In this document: positions 23,991 to 35,600 of the stretch, piece by piece | Layout: every line of letters begins with the position of its first letter | Position numbering within the stretch: position 1 is the first letter of the stretch | Origin: Acanthosoma haemorrhoidale | Taxonomy: Eukaryota > Arthropoda > Insecta > Hemiptera > Acanthosomatidae | Direction of reading: 5' to 3' | DNA length: 64,000 bases | Assembly: GCA_930367205.1 (NCBI GenBank) | Contig: OV884009.1 | Coordinates: forward strand, 91,285,189 to 91,349,188 | Notes under the pieces: model-generated | What the model was told of the DNA's origin: nothing | The model's database searches: none | What the model saw: the letters and a program-made list of their open reading frames with translations, nothing else | Position numbers and translations under genes: made by a program

Positions 23991-25439
23991 TATATGTGCA
24001 AACAATTTTGTATTAGTCCTATAAAAGTGACAGTGCTCGTAGTATCGTTTTCATAGCGTCGTATTAATGAAGTATTTGCATGTCCCTTGCAGTTATATTT
24101 TCAATATTGCTTAATAATAACTGAAAGCTCCTAGTCGCATTCTCAAGATTTTATTTCTGCCAAAGAGACCAGAGGGGGGGGGGTCTTGCATATACGAGTA
24201 GAATATATTACAATGCTACAGGAAAACCTGCGTGCACCGGTCAATTCATGAATTATTAACTGTGTGATTTCCAAAGTTATTTAACTGTGACCATCATGCA
24301 ATATAAGGCTTCATCCCAACTAATATGTAATGAAAAAAGGAAAAATAAATTATCCCCCCCCCCATCTCAGACTCTATTAAAAATAAAAGTCGTAATTATT
24401 AGTATCTAATTATTTTATTCTAACACACAGATATTTAATATATAACCTAATGTTAGTTAAGAAGTCAAGATAGTCATTCGATACGACACACAATATGATG
24501 AAATCACATGGAATTGTTCATTTTGGCTGGTAATCCAAGACAACGGACACAAATAAACCTGTGAATACGGTTTTAATGAATTTTAGTAGTTTTTAAATTT
24601 TAAAATTTAAAACTTGATCAATCTTAAAGTAGAAATTTTAATTGTGAAGTTATTTCATATTTTAAGTATTTTTTTTCAAATGGGAACGTAAGAAGCTAAA
24701 AGAGATTCTAAAAAATAAAGATACTTTTAAGATTTGAGTTACTTATTTTAAGAATTAAAAAACAATTGCTTCATATAGCAAGTTGTTATTTTACAGTCAT
24801 TAATATATGTATAAATCATGCGAACAGGCACAGATCCAAACACATCATCAGGTGTTTTATAAATAATAGTTCACACTTTTCTAACCCAATTACATTTTAG
24901 ATTTTTTATACTTATGTCAACGAAAAATATTTAAAACCCATAAATAAGATAAAAAAAATAAATAAAGTAAATTTTGGAATGCAGATAAATAATAATTAAA
25001 GGTTTCTTAAAAAAAAAGAAATAAAAAACCTGTTGCTTAATTTTTAATTAATATTTACTATTTATTTAGATTTTACCAAAATCCTTGCAACTTGAGCACC
25101 AAAAAGTAAATTACTAGAAACAGATATTAACATCCAAGAGATATTAACAAATGTTATTAAAAAAATAATCAACCTTTGTCGCCTAGTAATGTTCAAAATA
25201 TAAAATCAAAATAGTTTTATATTGAAGGTTTTTACGAGCATTATTTTATTCATTTACTAAGTAAAATTAACTGGATGGTTGCATAATAAATATAAATGGA
25301 TACGCCACATATACACTGATCCACTAGATTAATTAATGAACAACTTTTTATTTTATGTATAATTGCTAAGTTCTTAGACTAAATGTACTTTGATGGGACT
25401 TTTTATTGTTGTAAATGTTATAAAAAAAGTGGGCAAAGG
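23991..25439. other. Anonymous very AT-rich DNA
   Basis: G9 run at about 24175-24183 and C9 run at about 24355-24363. No coding frame longer than about 60 codons. Nothing recognised. Confidence 0.5.
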
Positions 25440-25665
25440 TGTAGAGGAGATGGGAGCGGTCCATGCGGCGAATGGTACTAACCATGTTGCGGGCTGAGAC
25501 CTAACTACCCCCAACTAACCAACCCCTAGCGGCTCCCTCAGGGCTACGATTTAGTCTTAACCGGTAATTAAGTTTGCCCGTAAAAGCCTTCAGCCAGGAA
25601 GTGGGGCCCGACCCAACGGCCACCTCCCGAGGGGGCCACTCATTCTCAATAATAACTGATTGGCC
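25440..25665. other. GC-rich block of unknown identity
   Basis: A sharp GC-rich island in very AT-rich DNA, with several CCCC and GGGG runs and the near-palindromic 'ggccacctcccgagggggcc' at about 25618-25637. There is no open frame. It may be a transposon fragment. Confidence 0.4.
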
Positions 25666-25805
25666 TTCCCTTATTCTAATGGGAAAATATATATTTTTTT
25701 AAATTATTTGTTGAGACAAAATTACAACGGGTTATTAGTTTCAGTCTATGGAATTAGATAGTGACCTCCCATTTATTTATTTTTTTGTTACAATATAAGT
25801 TTATA

Positions 25806-26835
25806 TATATATATATAAACTTTATTATGATAAAATTACAATCTGCCTTATTCGGCAATATGTAGTTGTGATAAATGTTCTTATTTATATCATATTTACA
25901 ATTTTCATTCACTCGATCATTCATACAGTATTAACAAAGAGCTCAGAGACCCCACAAATCCACATGTTTGCCACCTTCCGAAAGAGGAATGCGAAAGAGG
26001 AAGTGAAGTCCCCGACGCTCCTCTGTCAGTCACGTCACCGGATACGAACCAGTGGAGGCTGACCAAGAGCAGAGCGCGAGAGCCACATACACTCAGGACA
26101 TGATTGGAGAAACTGGCCATTGCCAGGACTCCCACTGTCACTTGATTATAGCAGGTCACGAGGCCACTGCCGTTTTAGTCTCCAAGGAGGATGATAGGGA
26201 TGGGTGGCGCAGCGCAACGACTTTGCTAGGGAATTAGGGTGGTTGGATAGGTTACTATGGAATTTTATAAACTTGGAAGGGATGAGTTCAAGAATATAGG
26301 GTATATTAAGATCATTGAGAAGGTTTTTGTTGCTGACGTAATAAGGGGAATTTACTATTGTTCTCAGGACTTTTGATTGAAAGGATTGGATACGCTTGAT
26401 GTTCGACTTTTTTGCTGTCCCCCATAGCTCTATTCCGAATGTCAAGACTGACTTAAGTATAACTGTGTATAATTATAATTTATTTTCTATTGAGAGATGA
26501 GATGTCCTTTGAAGTAGTCTGTACAGTTGTACAAAGCGTCTGTTTACTTCTTGTCTTTTCAGCCTCCTATGTCAGCCGTTTGTTATGATGGAAGCCTATA
26601 TACCGTCATTTCTCGGATACAGGAAGTGGAATGGAATCAAAGAAAAAATAGCGGACAGCACTAGCCACAGAGTGTAAAAGTATTGTAGAACCATTTTTCT
26701 TCATTAACTGCAATTGGTTGCACCAATACTAGATTTCATCAAGGTGTTTTTGAAGGGTATGGGATGCTATATCGGGGTCTGGGTGGGAATAAAGAACTGA
26801 AGTGTCATCTGCTTATGTGGCCAAGAAGGTATTGA
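25806..26835 (-). mobile_element. Family-A Jockey LINE, about 1 kb, antisense
   Basis: The 3' end lies next to an AT-dinucleotide tail (25806-25818). The 3' untranslated region runs to about 26150, and the C-terminal coding part on the minus strand (26146-26445) reads GIELWGTAKKSNIKRIQSFQ and LRTIVNSPYYVSNKNLL, matching the sense copy at 46200-46440. Further upstream a decayed reverse transcriptase with ADDTSVLYSHPDPDIA-like text lies around 26770-26810. Frameshifts are frequent, and it is truncated near 26835. Confidence 0.85.
26146..26445 (-). pseudogene. C-terminal part of Jockey ORF2
   Basis: A 99-codon frame downstream of the reverse transcriptase catalytic core. It corresponds to the 'GIELWG...RIQSFQ...LRTI' region shared by Jockey-clade LINE polyproteins, then SNHPNSLAKSLR near the end. 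It ends RLKRQWPRDLL followed by the stop, as in the other family-A copies. The rest of the protein is broken by frameshifts at higher coordinates. Confidence 0.85.
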
Positions 26836-27894
26836 GGGACCTATAAATGAAAAACTAAAAACTTTAAGGGACAGTATATAATAGAATAGAATATTGTCTA
26901 AAAACTGAGGGGATAAACTTGGGGGAAATTAGGAAATATAGTCTGATAATGATGCAAGTAGATCCACTCATGATAACTGCAGGGAAATGTTCTGTGAATA
27001 ATTTCGGTACAGCTTCTCTCTTGAGAATTCAAGTCTTGGCGATCATACAATTAGGCACGTGGGTACAACCGCCCCCTGTAGTGTATGTACAAGCATTTTT
27101 TTCAACAGTTTCTCACAATGTACTTGGTAGTTAGGTATAAAAGAATACACGTTTTAGTGAAATAAAACATTGACATTTATTTTAAATAATTGTATCAATA
27201 CAAAGGGAACCGTAGAAAATAACATATTTCCCCTCAATTTAATAAAGTTCTGCTCTCATATATTGTTTAATAATTACATTTGATGAAAGTTATCTTGTCT
27301 CCAAAAATTTAACGTATATATCTGTCAAATGATCCTCTTCTCATTACATTTGAAGCAATCTTCTTATAAATCGGTTCTACCACATTCAGCACTATTGTCA
27401 TTACCAGTTTCGTGTACCATTGAAATTTTCTTTACGGGAAATAAACAGAAAAATGGGTGTCAATTAATAATTATAAAAATTAAGTAGAAAATTTTAATAA
27501 AAGCCTATTTAACATTATGAAATATTGAGTAAAAGGAGTGTAAGTCATAATTGTGAAATTTTAGCAGACACATTATATTGATTCTAATTTTTTTTTAAAT
27601 ATCACTTAATGGTTATCATTATGATCATCTAATAATTAATTGTTATTAATAAAGAAATTCGTAAATGTTCAAAAGCTCAGCAGATCCATGACATGTAATA
27701 TTTTGGTCTAAATTTTTTGACTAATAAATTTAATCCTGCAGATGTATAATTTTATAAAAAATTGTTCGTTAAATTTAAAAAAAAAAGAGAGACATGCATT
27801 AGAAATATTCATAAAAATAATCCATCGTACTGGAAATTAATTTGAAGTCAAATCTGAATTCAATATAGGAAAAAAGGGACGCGGGAGACAACAG
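26836..27894. other. Anonymous AT-rich DNA
   Basis: No gene supported. Small frame at 26919-27134 without motifs. Confidence 0.5.
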
Positions 27895-28095
27895 TAACCC
27901 AACTTTATTGAAAGACCGACAGCAGGTGACTATTGAAAGATAGGGGTGAAATGGCAATATGGAGTCTGAGAGGGGGTAGGCTAAGCCTACTACTACAGCT
28001 CTCACCCTCTCCGATGTGAAAATGATGCAACTTATATTGCGTTGAAGTCAGCTAGGGTAAAACTGTACCCCTCGCGCCTGCGGAGGGTTAATATA
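27895..28095 (-). repeat. Possible LTR-like or retroelement end
   Basis: GC-richer than its flanks. On the minus strand it contains an AATAAA within 'tcaataaagttgggttactg' and ends 'ctcccgcgtccc' before a T-run. A perfect GTAGGCT-A-AGCCTAC palindrome lies at 27976-27990. I see no partner LTR, so the call is weak. Confidence 0.25.
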
Positions 28096-30015
28096 TTGAT
28101 ATGCCTATATGTGTGAGCATACATATTTATCAACCTAACTTGAAAGAAGCCTTTTCAACAAAACCTATAGAAGGTCAATATTTTTTATATATCTTTTATA
28201 CGTATGTTGAGATATATATTGTGTTGTTCTTATTATTCCGCTTGCTCGATCGGTTTCAGCTCACTTGTTTAGTCTGCAGCTGTGTTTTAACGTGTAGCTC
28301 ACGATTAAAAATTAAAATTATATGGTAATTTTGAACTAAACTATATTTTTAACAATTTAATTGTTAAAAGCCAGCAAATATTTTATTGTAATTTACACCA
28401 AAGAAATCTTCCATTACATAAAATTATATAGTTATTCTATGGCAAAAGTAAATTATCAGCTTTTAATTATTCGTCTCTCTTGTCCGAGAAATCCCCCAAT
28501 CCTCCCCAACGCATAATAGGGTAATTATTATCAGATTGAAAATTGATTAAAAAAAAAAGATTGTCCGTTGCTTAGAAAGTGGTAAGACTAATTCCCTGAT
28601 GGATAAGATAATGGAAATTCATAAACGCTTTGAAGCAACTTTCTTCTACTCCTAACAGAATTAACTCCCTCCTCCCTTTCCCTTTCCCATACTTTTCACT
28701 TCCCTTGAAGCAGTTTTGGCCCTCAGTTTAAAATGTTCAGCAGCTTTTAGAAACTTACTTGTCGTAAAACCGTTAGTACCGAGGTCAATTTTCAAATCAT
28801 AAATTTAAAATGAAAACAAAAGGAAAGAAAATAATTTTCCCGGCACGGCGCTGGGATACTCTTGGCTGGGCAGCGTTCTAAAATTTTTCGTTAAACATCT
28901 TTATTAGTCCTATTCTCGCAATTGTTATTAATTTGTCATTATCATTTATTTTTATCAGCAGGTGTAAATGTTTTATTGAAATATTTACGTGCAATAAATA
29001 GTTTTATTAAAAGGGTGAGCCCCATCACCTTGTAGTCTTGTCAATGAAGCAAAGTAGATTGTGCACTTGTATTGATTATATAACTTCTATGCCGATTCAG
29101 ACCTTGTATAGAGTGTACCGATGGTATAGGATATATAAAATGTAGTATGTAAATAGATTCGCCTAAGAATCAAAAGTAAATAAAAGTTTTGTCATTTTTT
29201 TAAGGGGATTGGGGAAAAAAAAAGTAAATGTTTTCGCATGAAAAGTTACCTAAATTGTTTTTTTAAGTCCAATGGTCCATGCATAAACAAAATACAGGTT
29301 GTAAAGAACACAAAAACGAATCAAGTGATCCTTCTGGGGCTCCACCTCCGTTTCTAAATTGATATTGAATTATTGTAAAGAAATATTCCGTATTTCAGAT
29401 AGACAAATTTTCTTTAAATCTTAAAGCGTATTAGCCACTGAAAATCTTCTTTTTAAAACAATCAACGACTGGAGCCGTTTGTAATAGAGGGTTCCTGTTA
29501 ATGGCCTTTAATAGTTATGATTTCATGGCGTCCTGAAACAGTTCGCTATGTCCAAGCCTCTACGGATTAGGATCTGGTTTTCGCCACATGGCGAATCAGT
29601 CGGAGACGAAGACGTAGTGCAGACGTTCAAGACGCGAGGGGAGAAATCTGACCATTCGCTCCAGGGAAGAATGCGTATGTACGTATTGTATGAATTTCAA
29701 TTGTACATATGAATAGTAATTTTTCACATAAAGATCTTTATAATCGTCCACTGACGTTCTAATCTATAATAATAACACCCGAGTTTATTATTTGGGGTGT
29801 TTAGATCTTTAATTTGATATCCTACTTGCTATGAAAAAAAAATATTTACTTATTTCATCACTAGTTATTGTTTAATTATTATGTATCCACGGGGCTGCTT
29901 TTATTTTTAGCATCTCTGGGACATTATGAGATAATACACCTAAGAAAAATCAGTTGCAAATATATTGAGAACATAGTTTTGGGCAATATGGAATCGTATT
30001 AATGGTCATGCGAAC
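28096..30015. other. Anonymous AT-rich DNA
   Basis: A moderately GC-rich interval at 29510-29660 shows no motif. No gag or 5' LTR for the retroelement that follows could be recognised. Confidence 0.45.
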
Positions 30016-30130
30016 TGGACATGGTTCATGGACACCGGTTCAAAAAAGAACCGGATGTTAATCCCGATATAATACCTAATGGCGTTAAAAGATATCGAGA
30101 AGGTTTTATCATAAAAATTACTTTAGGAGA
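30016..30130 (+). pseudogene. Retroelement aspartic protease fragment
   Basis: Frame at 30022 reads W-F-M-D-T-G-S, with the DTG active-site triad at 30031-30039. About 35 codons of matching hydrophobic pattern follow to a stop near 30145. Position upstream of reverse transcriptase fits a gypsy-type pol. It is truncated and inactive. Confidence 0.7.
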
Positions 30131-30659
30131 AGAAAAAGGAACGTAAGTAATCTTCACCTATTGCAGCACTAACTTTTTTAAATACCAGAACAAAATAAAA
30201 TTTTGCATCAATACATTTAGTCTCAATAATAAAATTTTAACAAAACAATAAAAGAGAACGAAAATCGATTTCAAAGAGACAAAAATATAACTTACATGTT
30301 AACTTACACGATAAGAAAGATAAGGAAGCATTGGATTTTAAACAAGGGATAAACAAAATTAAACTTGCTAAGCCAGGAATTTACTTAATTGATTATAACG
30401 AAGTTACTATGATAAGCGAAAGTAAATACTACTAAATCCACAAGAATTATTAGGAGATGAAGTAGAAGAAATCTCTCCCTCACCCAGAAATATCATTGAT
30501 CAAATACCAAATCCCATCAGTGCAGACCAAATGAGCAGAAAATGTATAAAAGTCCCTGATATGTATTTTGAGAAAATATCCAAAAATATTAAGAATAGCA
30601 AAGAAAAAACTGCCTCCAAGCAACGGGCTTACTTAAACACACAATCAAAACTAAATGCG

Positions 30660-30775
30660 ATGAACGAATATCCTTTATAAATTACTCCTAGCCTCACCGA
30701 ACTCTACCTATAATATCAAAGGGGAAATCACTAAATTATTGGAAAACAAAATAACTCAACCATGTGGTCCACCTT
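30660..30775 (+). pseudogene. Retroelement reverse transcriptase, N-terminal piece
   Basis: Short coding resemblance in shifting frames (GEITKLLENKIIQ-like text) to the region before the first reverse transcriptase motifs of gypsy elements. It is cut off by the LINE insertion at 30776. Confidence 0.5.
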
Positions 30776-31928
30776 TTCTTTTTTTTTTTTTTTTTTTTTA
30801 ATTTCAAAACCTCTTATTGATATTTTTACTATGAACAAAAAATTTTTAATTTACAATTTTCTCCTCTTTCTGTGATGCGCTGATGCATTCGAAGGAGGGC
30901 ATAAATATAATACAATTTCAGATTGAAGTTCAAAAGTCAACACATACACAACACTGGGTGATGAGGCTCACCTTCAGCTTACAACCGGGAAACTAAAAAA
31001 CTAAAACCCATACCTAGAACCTAAGACTAAAGCGTTCCCGCCACGACAGCGTCCTGCCATCGATGAGGGAACGGAGCAGGGGTCAAAGTGTTAAACACCG
31101 GGTTCTTTAAGTATTGCAGGGAGTCAAAAAAATTGGTATGTCTACGTTGGATGAATTCATCCACCGTAGGCAGCTCAAATATCTCATGAAGCTCACTGTT
31201 GCTCCACTGCTCGAATGAAGTACCTCTGACCACTTTCATCAGTATACCGTTTTGGAATTGTTGGAGTTTCTTAGCTGTCGTATACGTCAGATAAAAAAAA
31301 GCGGTGCACCATACAACAGAGTAGGCCTGAGTATGCTCTTGTAGATAAGCATCTTGAGACGCAGTGATAGATTGGGGGAAGTTAATAAATACGTAAGCCG
31401 GTAAGACTTCGTGCGAGTATGCTTCAACTTCTTCGTAAAATGGTTACTAAAATGAAGGTGTCTTTCCATTTTAATTCCCAGATATACTAGGTTGTTGGCT
31501 GGTGTATTTTCCTCCATTCCTACTATGTAACTAGTAGGGAGAGGGCTTTTGTCCTTTTGAAAAGAGAAAATTACACAGTCAGTCTTACCCGCGTTTACAG
31601 AGATATTGAGTCTCCCCAATCTTTCACTGATCTGGTTACAGGCTACTTCAGCCTGTCTTAGAGCTACCTTGGCACTCATGCTGCTACTGTACACCGCTAT
31701 GTCATCTGCGAAAGCAGTAACTGTGGTATTTTTGTACCGGGCTCCGACCATCTCAGACGTGTATACGTTGAATAGTACAGGGGATAAAAAGGCTCCTTGG
31801 GGTACTCCACAGGTCAGTGGCACAGCTTCGAAGAAGCTATCACCCACAGCGATCTGTTTTTCAGGAAACTAGCCAGAATTGAATAGAGTTGTTCCGGGCA
31901 TTCCAGGTCGCAGAGCATTTGGCACAGT
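30776..31928 (-). mobile_element. 5'-truncated LINE (Jockey-like) with poly(A) tail
   Basis: The poly(A) tail appears as T21 on the plus strand (30779-30799) at the low-coordinate end. The insertion is bracketed by GTGGTCCACCTT (30764-30775) and GTGATCCACCTT (31929-31940), a 12-bp target duplication with one mismatch. It contains the reverse transcriptase C-terminal half on the minus strand. Its sequence differs from family A. Its length of about 1.15 kb and the missing 5' part fit incomplete reverse transcription. Confidence 0.93.
31027..31928 (-). pseudogene. LINE reverse transcriptase fragment (ORF2)
   Basis: The minus-strand frame 31287-31847 reads CGVPQGAFLSPVLFN, then TAFADDIAVYSS with the FADD catalytic box at 31701-31712. 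SVNAGKTDCVIFSF, NLVYLGIKMERHL and LLYGAPLFFI follow. After a frameshift the frame 31027-31239 continues the C-terminal region and ends at a stop. The N-terminal fingers and the endonuclease are absent because of 5' truncation. The catalytic core is largely intact, so the insertion is younger than the gypsy-like host element. Confidence 0.92.
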
Positions 31929-32059
31929 GTGATCCACCTTATAACTCGCCAATATGAGTTTTACTCAAGAAAATGGACACATCTGGGAAAAAGAAGATTA
32001 GAATGCTGATTGGTTAAAGAAAACTGAATCAACAGACTACCCCCAATAAATATCATCTT

Positions 32060-32259
32060 CCTAACATCGAAGATTTATTGTGCATCCATTTTCACAGCCA
32101 TGGCCTTATGTTCAGAGTTTCATCAAATCAAGGTAGACAGAGAATCGATCCCTAAGACAGCATTTTCATTGACATGATTGACATTATCTCAAAATACAGA
32201 GTGATAAACTAAATTTTGCAAACGGGAACTGCTATTTCTAGGACATATCAATTCATTAA
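32060..32259 (+). pseudogene. Retroelement reverse transcriptase, middle piece
   Basis: Frames around 32060-32180 read YHLPNIEDLL and SEFHQIKVDRESIPKTAFSL, the conserved pre-catalytic region of gypsy reverse transcriptase. The part holding the catalytic YxDD box is deleted: the text jumps to KFCKRELLFLGHI near 32215-32247, which normally lies well downstream. It is inactive. Confidence 0.75.
32133..32259 (+). repeat. 127-bp direct repeat, copy 1
   Basis: Matches 32472-32598 with about seven substitutions, offset 339 bases. It flanks the LTR-like segment 32260-32471. Confidence 0.9.
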
Positions 32260-32471
32260 TTCATTTGAAAATTTATTTTATTTTGTTGTACATAATTGTT
32301 AATTTGGAATTTAAATAAAAGGAGGGAGATGTGGTAACACTGTTTGTAACAGCGGTTGAATGTTCAGATATAATAAACATGAATGCGTTGTTATGCTCCT
32401 AACTTGATTGTGTTTAATAAATTTATAAACAATGACTGGAGACTTAATTAATAATTCCATATAATACAACA
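32260..32471 (+). repeat. Polypurine tract plus short LTR-like segment
   Basis: AAAAGGAGGGAGA (32317-32329) immediately precedes TGTGGTAACACTG (32330), and the segment ends ...ATACAACA at 32471. A polypurine tract followed by TGT...ACA is the 3' junction of an LTR element. The putative LTR is 142 bases and has AATAAA-like sites. It lies between copies of the 127-bp repeat, so it did not arrive by simple integration. Confidence 0.65.
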
Positions 32472-32598
32472 GTAGACAGAGAATCGATCCCTAAGACCGC
32501 ATTTTCATTGACATGATTGTCATTATCTCAAAATACAGTTTGATAGACTAAATTTTGCAAACTGGAACTGCTATTTCTAGGACATATCATTTCATTAA
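32472..32598 (+). repeat. 127-bp direct repeat, copy 2
   Basis: Partner of 32133-32259. The reverse transcriptase reading continues from this copy into the RNase H part. Confidence 0.9.
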
Positions 32599-32599
32599 G

Positions 32600-33060
32600 A
32601 TCCATCAAACCTAATCAGGGGAAAATATCTACCATAATGACATCCAAACTGCCTAAAACTAAGACATAAATTAAAGGTTTTCTAGGACTCACAGGATTCT
32701 ATAGAAAAGAGGTTACCAAATTATGCTAAAATAATACCCCCTTTGACAAAACCTTTATAAAAGGGAATCCAACTAAGTCCTGGAAGCTATATAAGGAAAC
32801 ATATTGGGCCCTTAAAAACATGATATACAGTAACCTGACATTACAAATTCAAGATTTTGAAAAATATTGTTATTTAACAACTGACTTACGGCCGCTCCCC
32901 ATCGCGCGATAGGAGCTGTATTAGCCCAGAAGAAGGATGGAATAGAACTTACAGGTTTTGTCGTCTATGACACTAAATAAAGCAGAGAAAAATTATTCCA
33001 CCACAGAAAGGTAAAGGTATTAGAAAATGAATTGCTGACATTCATTAAACCCATTATTGT
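32600..33060 (+). pseudogene. Retroelement reverse transcriptase end and RNase H
   Basis: Frames read GFLGLTGFYRK near 32675, then the connection region. YCYLTTDLRPL and GAVLAQKKDGIEL follow, and LNKAEKNYSTTER lies near 32980. This is the order found in gypsy-type polyproteins. The RNase H catalytic Asp context is recognisable, but frames shift several times. Confidence 0.78.
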
Positions 33061-33256
33061 TCATAAAATATCATTCTCAATATCATATCAATAAAATATC
33101 AAGCTCTATTAAAAAAAAAGGAAGATTACATCCGAGGTTCAACTGCAAGAAGAAACATTTTCCAAATCAAGTAGGTTATTCAGAACAAAATTGAAACTAG
33201 CAAGATCAAAGACCAACTCTCAGATACGGACATACTTAAACACAAATTAAACAGCG

Positions 33257-34235
33257 ATGAACCAACAAACTTTAAAAATTACCGCTACCCTCACCAATTT
33301 TGTTGAAGATATTGATGAGAAGGAACGTCAAATTGAGTTAATATCTGATTTTCACGTAAGTAAAACTCTCCTTCGTGGGGCTAAAGAAACATATGGAAGT
33401 AAAAAACACAAATATTATTCACCCAATTTAATGAGAGAAATAAAAACTTGGAAAGGAAAATGTGACATATGCAACCAAACAAAGTATGTGAACCTTCAAA
33501 TCGAAAATTTTAATTAAATCCAAAACCAGAAAAGCCACTTAACGAAATAATGATGGAACCTGTTTTCACATATTTTGCTAGTACAATTAATGAAGTAGAC
33601 GCTATTACTTATTAAATAGAAGTATTCCCACAACCTCAGGTCATAAGAAGCGACAATAAAAAGGGAATATGATAATTTACTTTTTAAAGATCTCTTGCAA
33701 TATCTGAATATTCAGAACCATGAGACCATTCCATACAACTCAAATTCGTTAGAAGCATTGAATAGAGCAAGTTCTTCTATCCTAGAAATAATTAGAACAT
33801 TAAATATTTCACAGAAACCCCCCCCCCCAAAAAAAAATATAATCAACCACGATCACATACCATAACTCAATGAACTATAAACTATAGATGACACCAAATG
33901 AAATCACATTTGGTATCTCAAAACCTCTATAAAATGAACTCCCTTTTATCCAGGAACCCCTTGTTAATAAAGAACATAACAATCTGAAATTAACTCTGGA
34001 GGCCACTAACAAAAAAAAATTAAAGAAAATGAAATGTATTGAGAAGGTGAACGAAAATCGTGATGACGTTATCATTTCTTCAAGCGTTCAACAAAGTGTT
34101 AGGCTTATAAAAGTGGCAAACCGTTCAAAATAGGTAGGATAAAAAATAAACGACTGATAAATAAACGTGGAAATTCTCTTAAAAAGATCCATCCAAAAAA
34201 CATAAAAGAACCTAAAAAATATAAAAAACCTTGAT
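33257..34235 (+). pseudogene. Retroelement integrase fragment
   Basis: The 86-codon frame 33257-33517 carries the zinc-binding region: ISDFHVSKTLLRGAKETYG, then KKHKYYSPNLMREIKTW, then CDICNQTKY with both cysteines. The usual second histidine is replaced (TLLRG). Downstream, in shifted frames, RSDN (about 33647) and TIPYNSNSLEALNRASSSIL (about 33725-33785) mark the catalytic core, and the basic C-terminal region lies at 34120-34230. Stops interrupt the core. Confidence 0.78.
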
Positions 34236-34239
34236 TCTT

Positions 34240-35470
34240 CCAACGAGGAAAGGCTTCAGAAAGGATCTTTCTGCTGATGCCTTAGACACTTCTGAGAAAT
34301 CAAACGTCATTCATTGGCCCTGGTTATAAACCTCTTCCAGTGAACAAAACATACATAGTTGACAAATATTATTCATTTTTAGACTATATAAATTTAAGCT
34401 TATTACTTAATTAAATTGCGAACTTAGATGCAAATATAAGACAGCTAAAAAATGCACCTGAATACAAGGCTCTGCTCTCCGTACTTACTTAGAGATTCGA
34501 AAATTTACTGAATGTGAGTGATCACTTAATTAAGAAAAAGGGATCTTAGAGAGGACATATCAATGGTCTTGGTAGAGCAAAAAACTGGATTGGCGGAAAT
34601 ATGGACACCGATGATGAAAGGATTTTTAAATGCTAGCATAACTAATTCTTTTTATATATATATATATATATCCTTTATTGTGCTAAAATTACAATCTGCC
34701 TTGTTAGGCAATCAGTAATTAAGATAAATGCTCTCATTCATACCATATTTACAACTCATCATTCACTCGCTCATTCATACAATATTTACAGACAGCCCAG
34801 AGGCCTCCCAAATCCACATGTTGTCTCCTTCCTCGCACACGAAAGAGGAAGCGGAGTCTTGGGAAGTCCTCCACGCTCCTCCGTCAGCCGCGTCACCGGA
34901 TACGAGCCAGTGGAGGCTGACCAAGAGCGCGAGAGCCACAGACGTTCAGGACATGATTGGAGAAAATTGCCATTGCTAGTTGAAAACTAATTATTTCTGA
35001 AGGTTTCAAACCTATCCCAAAATAAAGCCTAAAAATAAAATTGTAATCAACGACACAGAATTAAACTGGAAAAAGTAATTGTTCGACATCCAATAAAAGA
35101 GCTACATAATCCAGCTGCCTTTTAATGCTACTGGAATGATTATATACATATCTGAACATTCCATATACCTACATAAAATATAATAAAACATTTGTAATGC
35201 ATATAGATAAAACTATAGCAATGTAACCGAATCATTTATTCCAAGAAAATGCAAAAACCTTAACCAAGGAGTTTATTGCAGAAGCTTACAATTAATCAAA
35301 GATAAGAGTAAAATAGAATTATCAATAGCACAATCTAGAACATTGTGAAAGTCAAGTCAAAACACAAGTTTACGTGTATAAAATAAACTGTATTTTACTT
35401 ATAAGATTGCTAACTTAGAAATTAAGGGAGACACTTTTGTACAAATGTACCTCTTGTACATTAATCTATA
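34240..35470 (+). pseudogene. Remains of an errantivirus-type env region
   Basis: After the integrase, frames around 34345-34640 give text resembling insect errantivirus envelope proteins, including a stretch with RGHINGLGRA near 34550, where the cleavage and fusion-peptide region would lie. It is interrupted by stops and by the family-A insertion 34652-34984. Remnants continue to about 35400. It is non-functional and assigned with moderate certainty from position and short motifs. Confidence 0.5.
34652..34984 (-). mobile_element. Family-A LINE 3' end inserted in env remains
   Basis: An antisense family-A 3' untranslated region with an AT-dinucleotide tail at 34653-34671. Flanked by AACTAATTCTTT (34640-34651) and AACTAATTATTT (34985-34996), a 12-bp target duplication with one mismatch. 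It ends inside the 3' untranslated region, so only about 330 bases were copied. Confidence 0.88.
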
Positions 35471-35600
35471 AGAAGGAGAAATGTTTGTAATTTATAGTAA
35501 CCTACCAATTAGCTACGATGATGTAATACACGTCCCATTCCTATTTGAATAATCACCCAAAAACATGCAAAATAAAGTACAAACGTTACCTTAAAAACAC
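35471..35600 (+). repeat. Polypurine tract and start of 3' LTR
   Basis: AGAAGGAGAAA (35471-35481) is followed by TGTTTGTAATTTATAG (35482). An AATAAA lies at 35571-35576. The LTR end could not be fixed because no 5' LTR was found for comparison. Confidence 0.45.

Larger units (their letters stand above)
30016..35600 (+). mobile_element. Decayed gypsy/errantivirus-like retroelement with nested insertions
   Basis: Fragments occur in the canonical gypsy order on the plus strand: protease (30016-30130), reverse transcriptase start (30660-30775), reverse transcriptase middle (32060-32259), end of reverse transcriptase and RNase H (32600-33060), integrase (33257-34235), env remains (34240-35470), polypurine tract and LTR start (35471). 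Stops and frameshifts are abundant. Three foreign or rearranged segments interrupt it: 30776-31928, 32260-32471 and 34652-34984. Gag and the 5' LTR are not identifiable. It is an old, inactive insect endogenous retroelement. Confidence 0.8.
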
